This document shows positions 9,109 through 15,875 of a stretch of DNA of 51,977 nucleotides, in pieces. Below the pieces are notes generated by a model. The model made no database searches. It saw nothing but the letters and a program-made list of their open reading frames with translations, and was not told where the DNA came from. Position 1 is the first letter of the stretch, and each line of letters starts with the position of its first letter. The stretch lies in NCBI GenBank assembly GCA_005799065.1, contig SYHW01000003.1:1-51977 (forward strand). The letters run 5' to 3'. This DNA comes from Bacteroidota bacterium (GTDB lineage Bacteria > Bacteroidota > Bacteroidia > UBA7662). The position numbers were made by a program, and so were the translations under genes.

Positions 9109-9181
9109 GGTCCCGTAGCTCAATGGATAGAGCAACTGCCTTCTAAGCAGTAGGTTACTGGTTCGACCCCAGTCGGGATCG
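9109..9181 (+). tRNA. tRNA-Arg (anticodon TCT)
   Basis: The acceptor stem GGTCCCG (9109-9115) pairs with CGGGATC (9174-9180), with one G-T pair. The anticodon stem ACTGC/GCAGT encloses the loop CTTCTAA with anticodon TCT at 9142-9144. The T arm contains GGTTCGACCCC. CCA is not encoded. It reads AGA codons. TATCATTG at 9091-9098 may be its -7 element. Confidence 0.95.
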
Positions 9182-9242
9182 CCGCCGTCGTTCTTTTAGG
9201 GTATTTCTTAAAATAAACTGCCCATTATGTCACAAATGCGGT

Positions 9243-9250
9243 TATCTTTG
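9243..9250 (+). promoter_or_regulatory. -7 box (TATCTTTG) ahead of tRNA-Ser and tRNA-Pro
   Basis: TATCTTTG matches the Bacteroidota -7 consensus and lies 28 bases before tRNA-Ser. This suggests that tRNA-Ser and tRNA-Pro have their own start of transcription. Confidence 0.5.
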
Positions 9251-9278
9251 CACCCGCGTTCTTTGATAGCAATGACCC

Positions 9279-9365
9279 GGTGAGATGGGTGAGTGGCTGA
9301 AACCAACAGTTTGCTAAACTGTCGTGCGGGTAACCGTACCCCGGGTTCGAATCCCGGTCTCACCG
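9279..9365 (+). tRNA. tRNA-Ser (anticodon GCT)
   Basis: GGTGAGA (9279-9285) pairs with TCTCACC (9358-9364). The anticodon stem ACAGT/ACTGT encloses TTGCTAA with anticodon GCT at 9313-9315. A long variable arm (GTGCGGGTAACCGTACC region) marks it as a class II tRNA. The T arm is GGGTTCGAATCCC. It reads AGC and AGT codons. Confidence 0.96.
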
Positions 9366-9389
9366 CAAAATATGAACCGTGTAGTTCAT

Positions 9390-9463
9390 CGGGGTGTAGC
9401 GTAGCCCGGTATCGCGCCTGCTTTGGGAGCAGGAGGCCGTCAGTTCGAATCTGGCCACCCCGA
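9390..9463 (+). tRNA. tRNA-Pro (anticodon TGG)
   Basis: CGGGGTG (9390-9396) pairs with CACCCCG (9456-9462). The anticodon stem CCTGC/GCAGG encloses TTTGGGA with anticodon TGG at 9424-9426. The first base is C, as usual for bacterial tRNA-Pro. It lies 24 bases after tRNA-Ser and is followed by a hairpin terminator. Confidence 0.96.
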
Positions 9464-9472
9464 CACAAATTG

Positions 9473-9508
9473 AAAAGGAGTTACTGAAGAAATTGAGTAA
9501 CTCCTTTT
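9473..9508 (+). terminator. Rho-independent terminator of the tRNA cluster
   Basis: AAAAGGAGTTACT (9473-9485) pairs perfectly with AGTAACTCCTTTT (9496-9508) around a 10-base loop, and more T follows. Confidence 0.9.
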
Positions 9509-9536
9509 TTATTCTAATTGCTTCGATTTTGCCCTT

Positions 9537-9665
9537 TCCGGAATCAATGACTGGTCCGGAATCAATGATCTGTCCGGAATCAATGACCTATTCGGAATCA
9601 ATGACCTATTCGGATATTAATGATTCGTCTGGAATCAGTGTGACCTATTCGGAAATAATGACTTG
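9537..9665. repeat. Degenerate 18-bp tandem repeat after the tRNA cluster
   Basis: About seven units close to TCCGGAATCAATGACCTA begin at 9537, 9555, 9573, 9591, 9609, 9628 and 9648. The fifth and sixth are 19 and 20 bases long. The rest of 9509-9700 shows nothing else. The array lies between the tRNA terminator and the 3' end of a minus-strand FISUMP gene. Confidence 0.85.
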
Positions 9666-9700
9666 TCAGGAAACTGCATCTTGGTCTGCTCTGCACATGC

Positions 9701-10387
9701 CTAAGGACGTCGTATGCAGCGAATGGAGAAGCCTTCGGTTTTGGAGGCCGTCATTTGATAGGGGGAAGGATTGCTAAAACCCAAGAAGTAAATGTTCTGT
9801 CGGCCACTGAGGACGTTGGTATCTGTGCTCCAGAAAGCGGTCTGTTCGCCCCGACCAAAAAATTGACCATTCGATTGACGCGTACCGGCGGGTTGTGCGT
9901 TGAATCCACTCGAGTTGCTTCCAAAATAGATAGGATCTGACCAGTTTTCCCCACTTCTGATGGCGTTTCCTGCCAGAAAACTCCCCCCTAAATCGGCCAT
10001 CATTCGATCCCAGTCGGCATTATTTGGCACTTTCCAGCCGGTTGGACATACGCCACGTGGATCGGTGATGACTGAGCGGTTATATAAAGCACCAAATACT
10101 TCAGCATCCGCTTCTGAAGAAGCATAAAAACTCCGGGAAGCTTCGGTACTATCGGCAGCCCAAAGCGAATCAACAGACTCCACAGGAATCGGATCACCAT
10201 TATTAAACTTCGCAGTCCTTAAGTTTGATGCCATCCACTCGTCATTTCCTATACGCACCACCTCATAGGTATTACCATCCGCATCCTGAATATTTTCGGG
10301 CTGATCACTCTTCTCACAAGAAATCAATGAGGAAATAGAAACCAAGCACAATAAGGAAATGGAAATCAATGGTCGTATTGTACGCAT
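9701..10387 (-). CDS. FISUMP-domain lipoprotein (short paralogue)
   Basis: This 228-residue protein has a lipoprotein signal (lipobox SLISC, Cys about residue 24). The FISUMP (Fibrobacter succinogenes major paralogous) domain follows: DADGNTYEVVRIG, then NLRTAKFNNGDPIP, PRGVCPTGWKVP and the closing SIRCIRR. The domain is common in secreted Bacteroidota and Fibrobacteres proteins and has no established biochemical role. The protein should be anchored to the cell envelope. It is the last of three FISUMP genes in a row on this strand. A -7 box lies at 10407-10414. Confidence 0.85.
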   Translation of the reverse strand: MRTIRPLISISLLCLVSISSLISCEKSDQPENIQDADGNTYEVVRIGNDEWMASNLRTAKFNNGDPIPVESVDSLWAADSTEASRSFYASSEADAEVFGALYNRSVITDPRGVCPTGWKVPNNADWDRMMADLGGSFLAGNAIRSGENWSDPIYFGSNSSGFNAQPAGTRQSNGQFFGRGEQTAFWSTDTNVLSGRQNIYFLGFSNPSPYQMTASKTEGFSIRCIRRP

Positions 10388-10406
10388 AATAGGCAGTTCT
10401 TTTCGA

Positions 10407-10414
10407 CAAATATA
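10407..10414 (-). promoter_or_regulatory. -7 box (TATATTTG) for the short FISUMP lipoprotein
   Basis: The minus strand reads TATATTTG, matching TAnnTTTG, 20 bases upstream of the ATG at 10387. The leader would be about 13 bases. Confidence 0.5.
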
Positions 10415-10451
10415 GGAGAATTAAAATGAGCCCCCAATTAAATGAGCCCCA

Positions 10452-12929
10452 TCAATAATCGCGAACACAGCGTATAGACCCCCCCCAGGGTTTTAATCCG
10501 GTGGCCCTTCTGAAATCACCCCCATCGAATCGCAAAAAATATCCATAAGGGAGGTCAGTGGATGATAATTGGGGGGTAAGCAAGAGTAAGTTGCCGCCAA
10601 ATGCCTGAAAAGTACCATCATCTCCAACACGCGTTCCCGCTGGCAGACCTGCAAAACCGAAAGCATCTCTCCCATAGTGGGGATTGGTATTGTTGTGGGC
10701 TACCCAGCGTGGATGAATGCTGGTGTTGCACGTTGCCGAAAAGGGGGTGTTGATTTGTCGACACGATTTAAGCGCATTTCCAGATCCACTTCGATTGGAA
10801 AACGTATTGGGATATCCACTGTTTTGGCAAAGGGTGGTTAAGGCCAGATATTCAGCATCAGTACCCACATGCCACCCTGCAGGGCAAACCCCTCGGGGGT
10901 CGACAACAGCATACCAATTATAAATCTTGCCATAAAGGGAATCATAGACTGCGCTGTCATTGGGTGATGCCATGGCACCCGATGTGGCTTGCCGCCACGC
11001 CGCTGTATCTAAGCCTGTCGGAATGGGATCACCATTTCGAAAGCGGCTTACGCGTAGATTTTGCTTAAACCAACAAACCGCCCGCAATTGACCATTGATG
11101 GTGAGGTTTAATGAAAGTGTCGCATAGTTCTGACCATCCAAATCCGTTGCTTGGGAAGTACCGCAAACAAATGGGGCTGGCGTTAAGAACTGAAGTTGTT
11201 GGCCATAGGCTGTTCCTGCTGAATTTGTTGCATACGACCGAACATAATAAAGAGTGGATGCCGTCAAACCCGTAATACTGCTGGTGAATACGCCGTTTCC
11301 GGTGCCATTTTGCGTGCGGTTGCCCGAAATTGTGGGGTTTGAGGTGGTAGACCAGCATACACCACGCTGGCTAACGACAGCCCCTCCATCATTCGTTATC
11401 GTGCCTCCACTCAAAGCGGTTGATTGGGTAATTTGCGAGACTGTGGTGGTAGTAATTGTCGGAATACGAGACAAAGTGATGAAGCTAATTTCAGAACCAT
11501 ACGAAGTGCCAACGCTATTGGTACCGTAGGCACGAACGTAATAGAGTGAAACAGAGTCTAAGCCGGCAACTGTGGCATTAAAGGAGCCCGTCCCTTGTCC
11601 CATCGCCTGACTCGAAGAAGCAATCGTAGGAGACTGACTGCGCGACCAACATACCCCGCGGGAGGCGACTGCCGATCCTCCATTGGATAATACTTGCCCA
11701 CCTAAAACGGCCTGATTGGCCTGAATAGATGCAGCTGGAGCGGTAGATACACTGGCTAAGGTGGGGGGCGTTGCGAAACTTTGCTCAGTACCGTATGCTG
11801 TGCCTACAGAATTGGTGGCAAATGCCCGTACATAATATAGAATGCCCGGTGCCAAATTGTTTATCACCAACCCGAATGACCCCAAACCCGAACCAGCCCT
11901 TAAGGTGTCATCGGCTGTAGTGGGCATTCCCGTGGAATTTCGACACAAACCACGAACCGAAACCACTTCACCGCCATCGGACACCACTTCACCTCCCCCA
12001 ACAGCAGAAAACGGTCCAGTTGCTGTCGCAGTCTGGGTATTGACTTGAGGCAATTCGAAGGGGATCAACAATGATCGTTCATTGCTGTAGACGGTACCTA
12101 AAGTAGTTGTAGCGAATCCTCGGAAATAATAGGTATTACCCCGAGCAAGCGGGGGACTCGTGAAACTAAAATCAGTGCTTCCTTTTCCCATTACCCTGCT
12201 GGAATCGCTTTGTTCTGGACCAGATTGTAGGTCCCAGCAGACACCACGGGCCGAAACACCCCATCCCGGTGGTTGCATGCGTATATGCATCAGCGCTATA
12301 TCCGCGTTCCTGCTGAGGGAATCCAGATACAATACGGGTGTTTGAGCCGAGGGTGTGTAGCTGGCATTGAGATCTCCGACCGACAAGGCACGAAGCCATA
12401 GGGTATCCGTTGTGCCGGGTATAGATAATCCGGGACGTGAGGTCATGAAGTTACCTGCAGCATATGAACTGGAAATTTGTGCAACCCGCCGACTCAAGGA
12501 GATGGCATCTGTGGCGTTCACTACTGTATTTGCATTGACATCGGCACAACGCATGAAAAATGAATCGACAGTAATGACCATGGCGAAGATTTGCATGACC
12601 CGCAAGGCATCGGTGGAATTCACTCCACCCCAACTGTAATTGATCGAGGCATCAATAAAATAATGGCCCGTTGGAATATCTTGAAACCTAAACTGACCTT
12701 GTGCGTTGGTGGTATCGCGAGCCACCACAAAACCTGGAAGGGCATACAACTGAATGGGAACACCCACTAATGGGGTGCGTATTGCATTTTCGTAGCGCAA
12801 ATAGCCTATGACCGACTGACTATTTTGGGCATATAATGGATCAGAAATGAGACGAAATAAGAGCCCAAAGACAAACCCCCAACGCAGTGAACTGCTGACT
12901 ACAATGTTATTCCTTAAAACATGCAACAT
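10452..12929 (-). CDS. Large secreted protein: dockerin-like region, four Ig/FN3-like repeats and a FISUMP domain
   Basis: This 825-residue protein has a signal peptide ending LYAQ (about residue 35). Residues 40-100 look like a carboxypeptidase-regulatory or Cna-B fold (VIGYLRYENA, TNAQGQFRFQDIPTG). A dockerin-like pair follows (VNSTDALRVMQIF; DVNANTVVNATDAI). Four repeats of about 95 residues occupy roughly 200-590; each carries a RGVCW or RGLCR motif and a YYVRAFATNSVGTAYG-type motif. The C-terminal 220 residues are a FISUMP domain ending IRCVRDY. No T9SS C-terminal signal is visible, so anchoring is unclear. An adhesion role is inference. Confidence 0.82.
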   Translation of the reverse strand: MLHVLRNNIVVSSSLRWGFVFGLLFRLISDPLYAQNSQSVIGYLRYENAIRTPLVGVPIQLYALPGFVVARDTTNAQGQFRFQDIPTGHYFIDASINYSWGGVNSTDALRVMQIFAMVITVDSFFMRCADVNANTVVNATDAISLSRRVAQISSSYAAGNFMTSRPGLSIPGTTDTLWLRALSVGDLNASYTPSAQTPVLYLDSLSRNADIALMHIRMQPPGWGVSARGVCWDLQSGPEQSDSSRVMGKGSTDFSFTSPPLARGNTYYFRGFATTTLGTVYSNERSLLIPFELPQVNTQTATATGPFSAVGGGEVVSDGGEVVSVRGLCRNSTGMPTTADDTLRAGSGLGSFGLVINNLAPGILYYVRAFATNSVGTAYGTEQSFATPPTLASVSTAPAASIQANQAVLGGQVLSNGGSAVASRGVCWSRSQSPTIASSSQAMGQGTGSFNATVAGLDSVSLYYVRAYGTNSVGTSYGSEISFITLSRIPTITTTTVSQITQSTALSGGTITNDGGAVVSQRGVCWSTTSNPTISGNRTQNGTGNGVFTSSITGLTASTLYYVRSYATNSAGTAYGQQLQFLTPAPFVCGTSQATDLDGQNYATLSLNLTINGQLRAVCWFKQNLRVSRFRNGDPIPTGLDTAAWRQATSGAMASPNDSAVYDSLYGKIYNWYAVVDPRGVCPAGWHVGTDAEYLALTTLCQNSGYPNTFSNRSGSGNALKSCRQINTPFSATCNTSIHPRWVAHNNTNPHYGRDAFGFAGLPAGTRVGDDGTFQAFGGNLLLLTPQLSSTDLPYGYFLRFDGGDFRRATGLKPWGGSIRCVRDY

Positions 12930-12967
12930 AGTATGAGACTGGGCCGAAAAAAATCAGCACCAATCCA

Positions 12968-12975
12968 CAAAAGTA
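12968..12975 (-). promoter_or_regulatory. -7 box (TACTTTTG) for the 825-residue FISUMP protein
   Basis: The minus strand reads TACTTTTG, matching TAnnTTTG. Transcription would begin near 12961, giving a leader of about 32 bases. Confidence 0.45.
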
Positions 12976-12999
12976 AATGAAAAAACCGATCGGGTGGGC

Positions 13000-13722
13000 T
13001 TATTCGTTATCCTTTACACAGCGTACGGATAAACCCAGGTTTTTGTCGGGACTCAGCCGAACGAGTCCGTCGCGGTAAACATCGAGCTTGCGGTACCAGG
13101 CATCGGCACCCGATTCAGACTGTGGGTCGGTCGTAGAACTCCACCAAGCAGCTGTAAAGCCATAATCCAAAAATGGATTCGGATTAAAAAAAGACTGAAT
13201 CAAACCGCGGTATCCCGCCGGTCGAGCAGCAAAACCGACGGAATTGAGCCCTTTCAACCCCCTGAACCAACCGACACTGTCTTTCAGCGCAGGACCGGAC
13301 AAAGGGCTACCACCAAGATCACGGTCGAGGCGGCTCCATTCTTCATCGGTTGGTACGTGCCAACCGGTCGGACACACGCCCCGTGGATCATCAACCGCAT
13401 ACCAATTGTAATGTAAACCAAACAAGGTATCGTTGAGCGGTTGTCCCATCTCAAAATAGCGATCTCTTCCACCCGTTGTCGCTTCGGCCCATGTTGTCCC
13501 CGTGAGGGTATCCGGGATGGTGTCGCCATTGGCGTAAACCGCGGTGCGAAGATTGGATCCCATCCAGCATTGTGCGCCTATTTTAACCACATCGTAGGTG
13601 TTATTACCCGCATCGGCTACTGTATTCGGGCACACGATAGTTTTTTCGGAATTGCATCCGACACTGATGCTCAAAAGAAATCCTATAACCGATGAATAGT
13701 AAAGTTTCCTACGTTTTGTCAT
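13000..13722 (-). CDS. FISUMP-domain lipoprotein
   Basis: The start at 13722 (MTKRRKLYYSS) gives a 240-residue protein with a lipobox LSISVGC (Cys about residue 23). Starts further upstream would push the signal inside the protein and overlap the PAP2 gene. The FISUMP domain has DAGNNTYDVVKIG, NLRTAVYANGDTIPD, DPRGVCPTGWHVP and SVRCVKD. Like its two neighbours it should sit in the cell envelope with no known enzymatic role. It differs in sequence from the other two, so the cluster is not a very recent duplication. Confidence 0.82.
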   Translation of the reverse strand: MTKRRKLYYSSVIGFLLSISVGCNSEKTIVCPNTVADAGNNTYDVVKIGAQCWMGSNLRTAVYANGDTIPDTLTGTTWAEATTGGRDRYFEMGQPLNDTLFGLHYNWYAVDDPRGVCPTGWHVPTDEEWSRLDRDLGGSPLSGPALKDSVGWFRGLKGLNSVGFAARPAGYRGLIQSFFNPNPFLDYGFTAAWWSSTTDPQSESGADAWYRKLDVYRDGLVRLSPDKNLGLSVRCVKDNE

Positions 13723-13813
13723 GAAAATCAGACAAGTGGCACTCAATTGTAATTTGCTTCTCATAGGATTGGTTTTCATAAAGAATGGGGTGGAAATATA
13801 GCAAATAAGCGGA

Positions 13814-14719
13814 CTATTTAGATGACTGCTGACCAATCGGGACAATGATATGAGCACCGAGCGGACTAGCCGAAATTTGTAGGTTGGACACCCGTTTGGC
13901 CAAAAAAGTACCGCAAGCATGCCCGATGATGGCCCCGGCCCCAACATCTGCTAACCAATGCCTGCCACTCTGTACACGTTGATAAGCGGTTCCCCATGCC
14001 AAAATAGTTGCTGCATTTCCGGGCCACGCCTTGTTGGATGGCCTCACTTTTCTAAGGTAAGCGGCAGCAGCAAAAGCCGTGGCGGTGTGACCACTCGGGA
14101 AGGCATCATGCACGAATCCACCAACCGGCCCATGAAAAACATAAGAATTATCCCCTCCGTTCTCAGGGCGTTCTCGTTGGAAGGCAAATTTTGGGACCTG
14201 GATGAGCAGGCGCGACCAAATCACTGCCGAGGCCAGACCAACGCCCAACCTCGTCTGTTGGGCATCGCGGTGGGCACGTCCGCGGACCCAGATGATGGCA
14301 GACAGTGGAAGATATAAGCTGCCATTTCCTGGCGCTTCGAGCCATCTCAATCGAAGTTGTTCATGAACAGCCCGGTCGGGTTTTAGCAAATTGTTGAACC
14401 AGGGATCGAGGGCCAAAGCAACTGCTGTGATGGCCGCTGCGCCATAGAATTTCTTTCGCTCGATAGCGGTCCAGCCAAACGGTCGAAGCACCAACGCGCG
14501 ACCATCCTGCACGAATTGATGTGCCGCAAAATGGAAGCCCAAACTATCGGGGGTTTGATCCCATTCCGACGATAGCTCAGTATGATCAATACCCTGCCAT
14601 TCGCGTGCTGCATCAACCAAAAAAGCTTGTTCATGATGACCATGAGCCAGGTTCAAAAGCGCTAACCAAAATACGACCACGAGCGCCGGTTTTCGGCTTG
14701 AATAGTGGGTTGATCTCAT
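13814..14719 (-). CDS. PAP2-superfamily phosphatase
   Basis: This 301-residue protein starts with a signal-like segment (MRSTHYSSRKPALVVVFW). The three PAP2 motifs are present: KFAFQRERP, PSGHTATAF and SGRHWLADV. This family removes phosphate from lipid phosphates or undecaprenyl diphosphate, usually on the outer side of the inner membrane. The ATG at 14719 overlaps the mazG TGA as ATGA, which supports this start over one at 14746 and suggests translational coupling. Substrate unknown. Confidence 0.87.
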   Translation of the reverse strand: MRSTHYSSRKPALVVVFWLALLNLAHGHHEQAFLVDAAREWQGIDHTELSSEWDQTPDSLGFHFAAHQFVQDGRALVLRPFGWTAIERKKFYGAAAITAVALALDPWFNNLLKPDRAVHEQLRLRWLEAPGNGSLYLPLSAIIWVRGRAHRDAQQTRLGVGLASAVIWSRLLIQVPKFAFQRERPENGGDNSYVFHGPVGGFVHDAFPSGHTATAFAAAAYLRKVRPSNKAWPGNAATILAWGTAYQRVQSGRHWLADVGAGAIIGHACGTFLAKRVSNLQISASPLGAHIIVPIGQQSSK

Positions 14720-15615
14720 CCCTTTATAGATTTGGAACGATTCCAAAGCCTATCCCAATCATTGTGGGATAAATTCTGAAGTTCCATTCCGTCGGCCCGT
14801 GCCAATTCCTCCATCCCTTGAAACCGCTGAATAAATTTGAGGCTTGCCTTGCTGAGCGCATTCTCAGGATTCACGGACAGAAATCGGGAATAATTGACCA
14901 TGCTGAACAAAACATCACCGAACTCATCTTCAATCCGATTCGGATCACCTTCTTTTTCCGCCTCATGTAGCTCTGCCCATTCCTCTTGAATCTTATCCCA
15001 TACCTGGCCCCGATGTTCCCAATCGAAGCCCACACCCCTTGCCTTTTCTTGGATGCGCATGGCCTTTACCAGAGAAGGAAGCGAGGCAGGTACCCCGGCC
15101 AAAACGGATGCAGTGCCCTCCCGGAGCTTGAGTTTTTCCCAGTTTCGCTTGACTTCAGAGGCGTCTTCAACCCGAACATCACTGTAAATATGTGGATGTC
15201 GTGCCACGAGCTTATCACAGACCCCATTTAAGACACCCGAAATGTCGAATTCACCTTGTTCGCGTGCAATACGGGCGTAAAAAACCAGGTGGAGCATGAG
15301 GTCTCCCAACTCGCGCCGGATTTCGTCGGGCTGTTGTGCGAGAATTGCATCGGTGAGTTCATAAAGTTCCTCGATGGTCAGTGGCCGAAGGCTTTCCATG
15401 GTTTGTTCGCGGTCCCATGGGCACTGTTCGCGAAGCTCATCCATAATGGTAAGCAATCGATCGAAAGCAATCAGTGCTAACTGGCGATCCCCGAGGGAGG
15501 GTGCCGACGGTGACGCGTCGGTGGCAGTAGGTGACGCGTCGGTGGCAGTAGGTGAGGTGGCGGCAGTGGATGCTGTGGGCGTCTTAGGTTCGAGACCTGG
15601 CTGGGAAGTTTCCAT
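14716..15615 (-). CDS. mazG: MazG nucleoside triphosphate pyrophosphohydrolase
   Basis: MazG hydrolyses NTPs and dNTPs to monophosphates. The core shows LREQCPWDREQTMESLRP, then EELYELTDAI and EIRRELGDLMLHLVFYA (EExxE and ExxD metal-binding residues), and a second MazG-fold half with IEDEFGDVLFSMVNYSR. The first 40 residues are an unusual Thr/Ala/Ser/Pro-rich tail coded partly by a 21-bp tandem repeat (TATDASP twice). The start may be at 15615 (METSQPG) or 15630. Its stop overlaps the PAP2 start. Confidence 0.93.
   Translation of the reverse strand: METSQPGLEPKTPTASTAATSPTATDASPTATDASPSAPSLGDRQLALIAFDRLLTIMDELREQCPWDREQTMESLRPLTIEELYELTDAILAQQPDEIRRELGDLMLHLVFYARIAREQGEFDISGVLNGVCDKLVARHPHIYSDVRVEDASEVKRNWEKLKLREGTASVLAGVPASLPSLVKAMRIQEKARGVGFDWEHRGQVWDKIQEEWAELHEAEKEGDPNRIEDEFGDVLFSMVNYSRFLSVNPENALSKASLKFIQRFQGMEELARADGMELQNLSHNDWDRLWNRSKSIKG
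15509..15550. repeat. In-frame 21-bp tandem repeat in the mazG N-terminus
   Basis: Two identical units, GGTGACGCGTCGGTGGCAGT plus A, occupy 15509-15529 and 15530-15550; a third, diverged unit follows to about 15571. The repeat adds seven residues per copy to the N-terminal tail of MazG. Confidence 0.85.
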
Positions 15616-15637
15616 CCTGTAAAAATACATCCTTTCG

Positions 15638-15645
15638 TATCTTTG
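15638..15645 (+). promoter_or_regulatory. -7 box (TATCTTTG) for the four-Cys protein and M1 peptidase genes
   Basis: TATCTTTG matches the Bacteroidota -7 consensus 20 bases before the ATG at 15666. No -33 TTG at the usual distance. Confidence 0.5.
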
Positions 15646-15665
15646 TAAGTTTTCACCCTACTTCT

Positions 15666-15875
15666 ATGGCCGTTGTTTTTTTTCTCACCCTTTCATTTTT
15701 GTTGCTGGGTTTTGCTGGAATGGGAATAAGACTTCTTGTTTTGCGCAACGGACAATTCAGAGGCACTTGCTCGAGTCACAATCCCCTACTGGCCGAAAAG
15801 GGCGTTGATTGTGCGGGTTGTCCGCATCGCTATGAAACCCACTGTCCGGCCGGCAAAAAAGGAGTTGCCCGTTAA
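15666..15875 (+). CDS. Small membrane-anchored four-Cys protein (NqrM/DUF539-like)
   Basis: This 69-residue protein has one membrane segment (about 3-25), then RNGQFRGTC, followed by GVDCAGCPHRYETHCP. The layout of one transmembrane helix with a short cytosolic four-cysteine tail resembles the small NqrM/DUF539 family and a common Bacteroidota 'membrane or secreted' protein. NqrM helps mature the Na+-NQR iron centre, but no nqr gene is in the window, so that role is inference. The M1 peptidase gene overlaps or directly follows. Confidence 0.7.
   Translation: MAVVFFLTLSFLLLGFAGMGIRLLVLRNGQFRGTCSSHNPLLAEKGVDCAGCPHRYETHCPAGKKGVAR

Noticed and set aside
9493-9777. Plus-strand frame coding PESMTY-type hexapeptide repeats
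   Set aside because: Its only start is a TTG inside the tRNA terminator stem, it runs into the 3' end of the opposite FISUMP gene, and no promoter was seen; treated as a non-coding tandem repeat.
13723-13947. N-terminal extension of the FISUMP lipoprotein
   Set aside because: It overlaps the PAP2 gene and would bury the lipoprotein signal; the start at 13722 fits the lipobox.
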